A DNA stretch of 33,990 nt from the NCBI GenBank assembly GCA_900318255.1, contig ONJX01000042.1, forward strand, positions 1 to 33,990. Direction: 5' to 3'. Origin of the DNA: an uncultured Prevotellaceae bacterium (GTDB lineage Bacteria > Bacteroidota > Bacteroidia > Bacteroidales > Muribaculaceae). The position numbers and the translations under genes were made by a program. Under the pieces are notes generated by a model that worked only from the letters and a program-made list of their open reading frames with translations, searched no databases and was not told where the DNA came from. Positions within the stretch are counted from its first letter, which is position 1. Every line of letters begins with the position of its first letter. Positions 1-6,608 of the stretch are shown piece by piece.

Positions 1-15
1 TGGGTCGAGTTCAAA

Positions 16-140
16 TGCCCTTCGGGCACCGCCCACCGCACTTCGTGCGACTATGGCTTTTGAATCTCCCCGAGCACTTCGTGGTTGCATGGTCTTGCGC
101 ACAAAGTCGGGTCTTCGACCCGCCCAGCGTCTTCGACGCT
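16..140. repeat. Series of short hairpins sharing a cTTCg loop
   Basis: Four perfect hairpins with the same loop but different stems lie in 125 bases. They are TGCCC-TTC-GGGCA (16-28), CGCAC-TTC-GTGCG (37-49), GGGTC-TTC-GACCC (109-121) and AGCGTC-TTC-GACGCT (126-140). A weaker CAC-TTC-GTG lies at 75-83. The loop stays constant while both stem arms change together. An outer partial dyad (GAGTTCAAAtGCC near 7-19 against GGCtTTTGAATCTC near 55-68) encloses the first two. I see no coding frame here. It could be a REP-like intergenic array or part of a structured transcript from the gene to the left of the window. Confidence 0.7.
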
Positions 141-335
141 CACTGTGGGTCAACCTAAACGCGTTAGAATCGCTGAACAGTTACTTATACCCTTTTTTCT
201 AGAAATTCTATGCCATCTGGATAATCTATAAATTCTATAATTCCCTATACAATTCTAAAAACTTCTCGTCATTTACACTAAAAACACCTATTTATCAGTT
301 ATTATAATATACATTACATTACTAAGAAAGCAACA
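141..335. other. AT-rich leader region before the membrane protein gene
   Basis: No gene is visible. The stretch carries degenerate short repeats of an AATTCTA type (about 198-280), similar in flavour to the CTAGA-containing repeats at 1087-1108 and 4717-4788. I could not find a convincing TAnnTTTG element for the gene starting at 336. Confidence 0.4.
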
Positions 336-1037
336 ATGAAACCTATTACCAACATACTCCTTGTGCTAGCGCTGGTGTGCTATGCGTTTCTCCCCATAAT
401 GGAGATTTCACACATGGGCTCTATCACTGGCCTAGACTTCTCGGCAAGCCTGCTCACCTTCAACGGATATCTCCTCTATGCCCTCACCCCTTTTATCACA
501 TTATTCATGGCCATTGGCTTCAACTGCCTGCGCAGCCGCTGGTGGGGCATTATCGACGCCATTCTCATCATGATGGCAATTCTATTCTTCGTCAATGTGC
601 TAACAAAATTTCAAGGCCTGCCGCTGGCTCACAGCCCCGAAGTAGTTGCCGACACCGAAATGAGCGAAGGAATGCCTGTCGTTGGACTCAAGTCAGGATT
701 ATATTTAAGTTCGGCACTAACAATACTCGCTTTCATCTCGGCACTAGTGTCGCTCATGCCGTTTGAGTTCAACAAGCGCCTTGAGCAGCGCATCGACAAG
801 CGCTTTGAGTCGGGCAAGAGACAGATAGGCAAGATGGGCCACACCATCCACGACGAGATTCACAAGATAGGCAAGAAAACCAAAGAGAATGTAGAGCAAC
901 CTCACCAAACCACCTTACCCGAAGCTCACCAGCAAGAGCAACGTCTCACCGACGAACAAGACACAAGCAACGACACACGCTTCATGCCGAGTGAGATGAC
1001 CGAAGAGGAGAGATACAAGGACTATATGCCTAAATAA
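336..1037 (+). CDS. Small multi-pass membrane protein, unknown function
   Basis: This 233-residue protein has four hydrophobic segments: about residues 5-22 (a signal-anchor-like start), 45-63, 68-90 and 122-142. A charged, Lys/Glu/Gln-rich cytoplasm-like tail runs from about 145 to the end. Residues about 148-190 are rich in Lys and Arg and look helical or coiled. The arrangement of four membrane segments plus a soluble polar tail is all that can be said; I do not recognise a family. The ATG at 336 begins the hydrophobic segment directly, which supports this start. It is convergent with the antiporter gene, from which it is separated by a repeat-filled gap. Confidence 0.75.
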   Translation: MKPITNILLVLALVCYAFLPIMEISHMGSITGLDFSASLLTFNGYLLYALTPFITLFMAIGFNCLRSRWWGIIDAILIMMAILFFVNVLTKFQGLPLAHSPEVVADTEMSEGMPVVGLKSGLYLSSALTILAFISALVSLMPFEFNKRLEQRIDKRFESGKRQIGKMGHTIHDEIHKIGKKTKENVEQPHQTTLPEAHQQEQRLTDEQDTSNDTRFMPSEMTEEERYKDYMPK

Positions 1038-1084
1038 TTAAGAGTTAAGAGTTAAGAGTTAAGGGTTAAGAGTAAAGGGTTAAG
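1038..1084. repeat. 7-bp tandem repeat (TTAAGAG)
   Basis: Six full copies of TTAAGAG or a one-base variant (TTAAGGG, TAAAGGG) start at 1038, directly after the stop codon of the upstream gene, with a partial seventh copy at 1080. This is a simple slippage-type microsatellite. Confidence 0.85.
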
Positions 1085-1086
1085 TT

Positions 1087-1108
1087 TTTTTCTAGAATTC
1101 TAGAAAAA
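1087..1108. terminator. 22-bp palindrome, possible bidirectional terminator
   Basis: The stretch is a perfect palindrome: TTTTT, then CTAGAATTCTAG, then AAAAA. It sits between two convergent genes and gives a hairpin flanked by a T run on both strands, so a bidirectional terminator is plausible. The AT-rich stem makes this uncertain; it may simply belong to the CTAGA repeat family seen elsewhere in the window. Confidence 0.35.
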
Positions 1109-1110
1109 CC

Positions 1111-1330
1111 GCGAGCGCCAGCGAGCAACAAACCCAGCGAAGCGCAGCGAGCGACAAAACCAGCGAAGCGACAAAACCAGCGAGCGCCAGCGAGCAACAA
1201 AACCAGCGAGCAATAGCGAGCGACAAAACCAGCGAGCCACAGGCGAGCGACAAAACCAGCGAGCCACAGGCGAGCAACAAAACCAGCGAGCAACAGGCGA
1301 GCGACAAAACCAGCGAGCGCCAGCGAGCGA
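1111..1330. repeat. Degenerate 27-bp tandem array
   Basis: The core RACAAAACCAGCGAG recurs with starts at 1126 (variant), 1153, 1170, 1196, 1222, 1249, 1276 and 1303. Spacings are 27, 17, 26, 26, 27, 27 and 27 bases. The intervening bases are also repeats (GCGAGC, CCACAGGC), so there are no unique spacers and it is not a CRISPR. The array runs up to the base before the stop codon of the antiporter gene (1331). In the antiporter's sense it would lie at the start of the 3' untranslated region. Both strands are open in some frames only because the unit is a multiple of three. Confidence 0.85.
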
Positions 1331-3577
1331 CTACCGTAGTTTCTTCATTTTCACTTTGTCGCCCACAATCCAGATGATGTCGCCCTGGCTGAAAACGATG
1401 TCGGGCGTTGGCGAGAGGAAGTTGTCCTGGCCACGCTCCACCGCCACCAGCAGCGACTTGTAGTCTTCCCTAAGCCGTGTCTCAGCAAGTTTCTGGCCTA
1501 GCAGCGGCGAGGTCTCCGAGAGCTGGAAATGCGTGAATTCCACATCGGCCGACGTCGCATCACCAGCATTTTGCGCCTTGGGCTCGAGCAGCGGCAACAG
1601 GGTCTGTATCTGGTCGTCGGTGCCTATCACACCTATCTGGTCACCAGGGAAGATGCGCATGTTGCCTGTGGGAATGGGATATCGCACGGTGTTGCGGATG
1701 ATTGCCACCACATTCACCCCATATTTGCGCCTGAGGTCGGCATTGCGGAGCCTCTCACCCACAAATGGACAGTTATAGCCCACCGTCATGTAGGCAAGGT
1801 GCATGTCGCTCACCAGGTTGTTCTCCTTGCCGGTGCGACGGTTCTCGCGTTCATTAACGTTGCTCATGAAGTGCTTCTCAAGAAGCTCCAAGTGCTTGTG
1901 CACGATAGGTGCAAAAAGTAGCATCAATGCCAGCAGATAGACTATTGCCACAATCACCGACGTGGTACTTGAATAGAAGCCATAGAGCAAAGCGGCAACG
2001 TAGGCCATCGACAGCAGACCTCCCACTATCACCATCACAAAACGGGGAAGCCCCACAATCACAGGAGTATTGGTGCTGCTGAGCTGCATTTTCTCTTTGC
2101 GAGAAAGCCGTGGGGTGACAATGCCATAGAAGAATGGCGAGAGCAAAATTAAGGCAGAGACCACACTAAGCAGCAGCGCCAGATTTCCACTCATGAAACG
2201 GCCCAGCAGGTCATTGAAAAAGGGAATGAAATAAGTTCTCAGCACAAATATCGAGGCAATAATCACCACCGAGTAGAGCACCACACGCAGTGCGTTGCGC
2301 TTGATGATATTGCCCCAGATGTTGCGCGACTTCTGCTTCACATCGTTATTCACCGTCTTGCTATAGCCCTCGAGCAGCACGCTCCACTTCTTGGGCAGGT
2401 GCTTCTCAACAAAGTTGTAGCTCGGTATTGCTGCCTTGATGAAGAATGGCGTGGTGAACGTGGTGATTACCGACACCGTCACGATGATGGGATAAATGCT
2501 GTCGTCGAGCACATCAAGCGTGGTGCCCAGCGTGGCGATGATAAACGAGAACTCGCCTATCTGGGTGAGGCTGAAACCGCTCTCCATCGAGATCTTGAGC
2601 GACTGGCCCGTGGCAAGCATGCCCGTCGTGCCATACACTATCATCCCCACTATCACCACCACCGACAGCAGGGCAATGGTGCCAGAATACTGCATTATCA
2701 CTTGTGGGTCAACCATCATGCCCACCGAGATGAAGAACACCGCACCAAAGAGGTCTTTCACCGGATTGACGATGCGCTCAATGCGCTCAGCCTCGCTGGT
2801 GCCAGCAAGTATCGAGCCCATCACAAAAGCGCCCAGCGCCAGCGAGAAGCCGCTAGCCACCGAGAACACTGCCATGAGAAAGCACAGCCCCATGGCGATG
2901 ATGAGCATCATCTCGTCGCTGAGCACACGACGAAACTTGCGGAAGATGGAGGGGATGAGAAACACCCCCACCACAAACCAGATGATGAGGAAGAACGAGA
3001 GCTTGAGGATGCTTACCACCATCTCGCCGCCAGCCACAGTGTTGTTGATGGCGATTGACGAGAGGATTACCATCATCACCACGGCAAAGAGATCCTCAAC
3101 GATGAGCACGGCAAAGATGCCGGGCACAAACTGGCGATGCTTCATGTTTAGGTCGGTCAAGGCCTTGAGGATGATTGTCGTTGACGACATCGACAACATG
3201 GCCCCCAGGAAGATGCTGTTGACCGACGTGAACCCCATGCACTTGCCTATCAAAAAGCCCGTAGCCATCATGCCACACACTATGATCAGGGCAGTGACAA
3301 TAGCCGAGATGCCGGCATTTATCAACTTCTTGAAGCTGAATTCCAATCCCAGCGAGAACAGCAACACCACTATGCCTAGCTGCGCCCAGAACTCAATGTT
3401 GGCCTCATTACCCACCGAGGGCAAGAACGAGAAATGCGGACTGGCTATAAAACCTGCCACGATATATCCCAGCACCACTGGCTGCTTGAGGAGTTTGAAA
3501 ATGATGGTTGCCGCAGCACCTAACGTCAATATCAACGCCAAGTCGGTTATCAAGGAATTTATTTGGAGTTCTTCCAT
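1331..3577 (-). CDS. CPA2-family cation:proton antiporter with two RCK_C domains
   Basis: This 748-residue membrane protein resembles KefB/YbaL-type monovalent cation:proton antiporters, which exchange K+ or Na+ for protons across the inner membrane. An N-terminal Na/H-exchanger domain of about 12 membrane segments covers residues about 10-395 (QPVVLGYIVAG near the start, then GLEFSFKKL). A second hydrophobic block follows at about 425-570. The C-terminus has two TrkA_C/RCK_C-type modules, one around NADLRRKYGVNVVAI and one around TRLREDYKSLLVAVERG. Each has the usual PGDQIGVIG or QGDIIWIVG end. I see no RCK_N Rossmann NAD-binding domain, unlike KefB or KefC. The ATG at 3577 follows a good promoter. 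Ion specificity cannot be read from the sequence. Confidence 0.88.
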   Translation of the reverse strand: MEELQINSLITDLALILTLGAAATIIFKLLKQPVVLGYIVAGFIASPHFSFLPSVGNEANIEFWAQLGIVVLLFSLGLEFSFKKLINAGISAIVTALIIVCGMMATGFLIGKCMGFTSVNSIFLGAMLSMSSTTIILKALTDLNMKHRQFVPGIFAVLIVEDLFAVVMMVILSSIAINNTVAGGEMVVSILKLSFFLIIWFVVGVFLIPSIFRKFRRVLSDEMMLIIAMGLCFLMAVFSVASGFSLALGAFVMGSILAGTSEAERIERIVNPVKDLFGAVFFISVGMMVDPQVIMQYSGTIALLSVVVIVGMIVYGTTGMLATGQSLKISMESGFSLTQIGEFSFIIATLGTTLDVLDDSIYPIIVTVSVITTFTTPFFIKAAIPSYNFVEKHLPKKWSVLLEGYSKTVNNDVKQKSRNIWGNIIKRNALRVVLYSVVIIASIFVLRTYFIPFFNDLLGRFMSGNLALLLSVVSALILLSPFFYGIVTPRLSRKEKMQLSSTNTPVIVGLPRFVMVIVGGLLSMAYVAALLYGFYSSTTSVIVAIVYLLALMLLFAPIVHKHLELLEKHFMSNVNERENRRTGKENNLVSDMHLAYMTVGYNCPFVGERLRNADLRRKYGVNVVAIIRNTVRYPIPTGNMRIFPGDQIGVIGTDDQIQTLLPLLEPKAQNAGDATSADVEFTHFQLSETSPLLGQKLAETRLREDYKSLLVAVERGQDNFLSPTPDIVFSQGDIIWIVGDKVKMKKLR

Positions 3578-3608
3578 AAATTTTGCTATACTCTTTTATA
3601 TTTTGTGA

Positions 3609-3641
3609 CAAATTTACCAAAAAAATACCATTTACAGCAAA
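3609..3641 (-). promoter_or_regulatory. Bacteroidetes-type promoter for the antiporter gene
   Basis: On the minus strand TTTG (3638-3641) and TAAATTTG (3609-3616) are separated by 21 bases, matching the Bacteroidetes -33/-7 consensus. The inferred start site is about 25-30 bases before the ATG at 3577. Confidence 0.65.
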
Positions 3642-3775
3642 GATTTGCCACCGACAAATTATTTTCAAACCACATTTTTTTGTTTTTTTAAGGGATGCTC
3701 CTTTTCTCTTTTAAGTTAGACTTGATTTAGATGGCGGCAGTATAACCTTAAAAATGCGTTAAAAGTGAGAGCTAC

Positions 3776-3808
3776 TTGTGGCTGGTACATGAATTTTGAC
3801 TAATTTTG
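3776..3808 (+). promoter_or_regulatory. Bacteroidetes-type promoter for folD
   Basis: TTG (3776-3778) and TAATTTTG (3801-3808) are spaced by 22 bases. The ATG of folD is at 3831, leaving a short leader. This promoter could serve folD-ftcD-hutU as one transcript. Confidence 0.6.
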
Positions 3809-3830
3809 CACATTAATTAAAAAATACTAT

Positions 3831-4709
3831 ATGCAGATAATAGACGGAAAGAAAATATCGGCCGAAATAAAAGAAGAAATTGCGGCCGAAGTTAAAGAAA
3901 TAGTTGCTGCCGGTGGACGACGCCCCAACCTGGTGGGCGTGCTCGTGGGCCACGACGGGGGCAGCGAGAGCTACATGGCATCTAAGACCAAGGCCTGCGA
4001 GCAGTGCGGCTTTGAGTCGTCGCTCATTCGCATGGACGACACCGTCACCCAAGAAGAGCTCATCGCAAAAATTCAAGAGCTGAATGAGGACAAGGGCGTG
4101 GACGGCTTTATCGTGCAGCTGCCACTGCCCAAGCACATCGACGAGGAGGCAGTGATCGAGGCCATCGACTACCGCAAGGACGTGGACGGCTTCCACCCCG
4201 TGAACGTGGGACGCATGATGATTGGGCTGCCATGCTTCAAGCCCGCCACGCCATCGGGCATCATGATGCTGCTTGAGCGCTACGGCATCGACACGCGCGG
4301 CAAGCACTGCGTGGTGCTAGGACGAAGCAACATCGTGGGAAAGCCCATTGCCAACATGCTCATGCAGAAGGCCACTCCAGGCAACTGCACCGTCACCGTG
4401 TGCCATAGTGCCACTCCCAACATCAAGGAGATGTGCCTCCAGGCCGACATACTGATTGCCGCCCTGGGAAGCCCAGAGTTTGTCAAGGCCGACATGGTAA
4501 AGGACGGTGCCGTGGTCATTGACGTGGGCACTACACGCGTCGAGGACAAGACCCGCGAGCGCGGCTGGCGCCTGTGCGGCGACGTCGATTTTGAGCACGT
4601 GGCACCCAAGTGCAGCTACATCACCCCCGTGCCTGGCGGCGTGGGTCCCATGACCATCGTCTCGCTCATGCACAACACCCTGCTGGCAGCCACTGGCAAA
4701 GCCTATTAA
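3831..4709 (+). CDS. folD: Methylene-THF dehydrogenase / methenyl-THF cyclohydrolase
   Basis: FolD interconverts 5,10-methylene-, 5,10-methenyl- and 10-formyl-tetrahydrofolate in the cytoplasm, using NAD(P). The 292-residue length is normal. Family landmarks are visible: the YxxxK catalytic motif (Y48, K52) in [11 protein letters not shown], the folate-site QLPLPKH (Q96 to H102), VDGFHPVN with D119, and a C-terminal NADP-binding region with [12 protein letters not shown] and [11 protein letters not shown]. It starts at an ATG about 22 bases after a promoter -7 element. The next gene is ftcD, whose cyclodeaminase product is 5,10-methenyl-THF, a FolD substrate. The pairing links histidine breakdown to the one-carbon pool. 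Confidence 0.97.
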   Translation: MQIIDGKKISAEIKEEIAAEVKEIVAAGGRRPNLVGVLVGHDGGSESYMASKTKACEQCGFESSLIRMDDTVTQEELIAKIQELNEDKGVDGFIVQLPLPKHIDEEAVIEAIDYRKDVDGFHPVNVGRMMIGLPCFKPATPSGIMMLLERYGIDTRGKHCVVLGRSNIVGKPIANMLMQKATPGNCTVTVCHSATPNIKEMCLQADILIAALGSPEFVKADMVKDGAVVIDVGTTRVEDKTRERGWRLCGDVDFEHVAPKCSYITPVPGGVGPMTIVSLMHNTLLAATGKAY

Positions 4710-4716
4710 TAATGCA

Positions 4717-4788
4717 AAATCTAGAATGTCTAGTAAATCTAGAATGTCTAGTAAATCTAGAATGTCTAGCAAATCTAGAACTTCTAAA
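4717..4788. repeat. 18-bp tandem repeat between folD and ftcD
   Basis: Three 18-bp units (AAATCTAGAATGTCTAGT) lie at 4717-4734, 4735-4752 and 4753-4770, the third with one change. A decayed fourth unit follows at 4771-4788. Each unit contains CTAGA/TCTAG halves that can pair. The array sits in a gap inside a probable operon, so it would be transcribed. Confidence 0.88.
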
Positions 4789-4838
4789 ATCTCTAGAAAA
4801 ATTAACTCAACTAACTATAAAACAACCTAAAAAACAAC

Positions 4839-6530
4839 ATGAACCGACTTATTGAATGTGTGCCCAACTTCAGCGAGGGCCGCAACATGGACGTGATTAA
4901 CCAGATTACCGACGTTATTCGCCAGGCTAAGGGTGTGAAACTGCTCGACGTGGACCCAGGTGAGGCGACCAACCGCACCGTGGTGACATTCGTGGGAAGC
5001 CCCGAGGACGTGGTGGAGACGGCCTTTCAAGCAGTGAAGTGCGCAGGCCAGCTCATCGACATGCGTCAACATCATGGCGCACACCCACGCATGGGTGCCA
5101 CCGATGTGTGCCCGCTCATCCCCATCGCTGGCATCACCCTTGAAGAATGTGCCGAGCTGGCTCGCAAGCTCGCCGAGCGCATCGCCAACGAGGCTGGCAT
5201 CCCCTGCTACTGCTATGAGGCAGCAGCGTTCACCCCTGAGCGCCGCAACCTGGCAGTGTGCCGCAAGGGAGAATATGAGGCTCTGGCCGAGAAATTGGTG
5301 AGCAAGGACGGCGCCCCCGACTTTGGCGCACGCCCCATCGACGAGCAGGTGGCTCGCACTGGCTGCACCGCAGTGGGTGCTCGCGACTTCCTCATCGCTA
5401 CCAACTTCAACCTCAACACCACCAGCACCCGCCGCGCTAACGCCATCGCATTCGACGTGCGCGAGAAGGGCCGCCCCGTGCGTGAGGGCAACCCCATCAC
5501 TGGCACTCCCAAGAAAGACGAGAACGGCAACACCATCATGCAGCCGGGCACCCTCAAGGGCACCAAGGCAATAGGCTGGTACATCGACGAATATAAGATT
5601 GCACAGGTGTCGATGAACATTACCGACATCAACACCACCCCACTCCATGTGGCATTCGACGAGGTGTGCCGCTGCGCTCAGAACCGCGGCATCCGCGTCA
5701 CCGGCACCGAGATTGTGGGCTTACTGCCCAAGCGCTGCCTCATCGAGGCTGGTAAATACTTCCTCGAGAAGCAGCACCGCTCTACTGGCATCCCAGAGGG
5801 CGACATCATCGAGATTGCCATCCACTCGCTGGGTCTTGACGACCTCAAGCCTTTCGACCCCAAGGAGAAGGTTATCGAATATATGATTCAGGACGACAGC
5901 GCTAGCAAGCTCGTCGATCTCACCGTTACCGGCTTTGCCGAGGAGACCTCGCGCGAGTCACCAGCTCCTGGCGGCGGCACCATCTCGGCCTACATGGGCG
6001 CGCTGGGTGCTTCGCTCGGAACGATGGTTGCCAACCTCTCGAGCCACAAGCCCGGCTGGGACGACCGCTGGCAAGAGTTCAGCGTGTGGGCCGACAAGGG
6101 TCAGGCTATCGCCAAGGAGCTGCTGCACCTCGTGGATGAGGACACCGAGGCTTTCAACCGCATCATGGCGGCATTTGGCATGCCCAAGAAGACCGACGAG
6201 GACAAGGCCGCCCGCAGCGCCGCCATCCAAGACGCCACCCTCTATGCCGCTCAAGTGCCATTGCGCACCATGAAGGAGTCGATGAAGGTGTTTGAGATTT
6301 GCCGCGCCATGGTAATGGAAGGCAACCCAAACAGCGTGAGCGACGCTGGAGTGGGCGTGCTCGCCGCTCGTGCCGCAGTGCTAGGCGCTGGCATGAACGT
6401 GAAGATTAACGCCGGTTCGCTCAAAGACCGCGCTGTTGCCGACGCTCTCATCGCCGAGGCCAATGAGCTCATCAAGAAAGCCAATGCCGAGGAAGCCGAC
6501 ATCACCGCAATAGTAGAAACAAAACTCTAA
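4839..6530 (+). CDS. ftcD: Bifunctional glutamate formiminotransferase / formimino-THF cyclodeaminase
   Basis: The enzyme moves the formimino group of N-formimino-L-glutamate to THF, giving glutamate, and then deaminates formimino-THF to 5,10-methenyl-THF. It is the last step of histidine degradation. The 563 residues follow the fused layout. The formiminotransferase N and C subdomains cover residues about 1-300, with HHGAHPRMGATD at 78-89; H82 matches the number of the catalytic histidine in the mammalian enzyme. The cyclodeaminase domain spans about 365-560 and carries the PAPGGGT loop at 373-379. The gene lies 129 bases after folD, with a repeat array between them, and 78 bases before hutU. 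Using FtcD removes the need for a HutG or HutF-HutG branch, and none is seen. Confidence 0.97.
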   Translation: MNRLIECVPNFSEGRNMDVINQITDVIRQAKGVKLLDVDPGEATNRTVVTFVGSPEDVVETAFQAVKCAGQLIDMRQHHGAHPRMGATDVCPLIPIAGITLEECAELARKLAERIANEAGIPCYCYEAAAFTPERRNLAVCRKGEYEALAEKLVSKDGAPDFGARPIDEQVARTGCTAVGARDFLIATNFNLNTTSTRRANAIAFDVREKGRPVREGNPITGTPKKDENGNTIMQPGTLKGTKAIGWYIDEYKIAQVSMNITDINTTPLHVAFDEVCRCAQNRGIRVTGTEIVGLLPKRCLIEAGKYFLEKQHRSTGIPEGDIIEIAIHSLGLDDLKPFDPKEKVIEYMIQDDSASKLVDLTVTGFAEETSRESPAPGGGTISAYMGALGASLGTMVANLSSHKPGWDDRWQEFSVWADKGQAIAKELLHLVDEDTEAFNRIMAAFGMPKKTDEDKAARSAAIQDATLYAAQVPLRTMKESMKVFEICRAMVMEGNPNSVSDAGVGVLAARAAVLGAGMNVKINAGSLKDRAVADALIAEANELIKKANAEEADITAIVETKL

Positions 6531-6538
6531 AAGCGGTT

Positions 6539-6567
6539 CCGTTTGTTGCGTTGTCAACGCAACAAAC
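6539..6567. repeat. 27-bp palindrome in the ftcD-hutU gap (REP-like)
   Basis: GTTTGTTGCGTTG, a central T and CAACGCAACAAAC form a perfect 13-bp stem at 6541-6567. Bases 6539-6564 are identical to 15839-15864, which lie inside the Y1 transposase gene. The palindrome starts 11 bases after the ftcD stop, and hutU follows at 6609. It could be a REP-type element mobilised by that transposase, or an mRNA structure that uncouples ftcD from hutU. Confidence 0.75.
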
Positions 6568-6608
6568 CAAGAAACCAAAAAAACAAAAACCAAGAACTGA
6601 ATAATACA

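Noticed and set aside
1..30. tRNA-like T-loop (GTTCAAAT) at the left edge
   Set aside because: The bases around it do not form the 5-bp T stem, and no acceptor, anticodon or D arm can be built in the visible sequence.
1066..1307. Minus-strand reading frames with repeats such as LAGFVARLW
   Set aside because: They come entirely from the 27-bp tandem array, whose unit is a multiple of three; no start context or non-repeat coding sequence supports a gene.
1111..1330. CRISPR array
   Set aside because: The sequence between cores is itself repetitive, spacings are 17-27 bases, and no cas genes are present.
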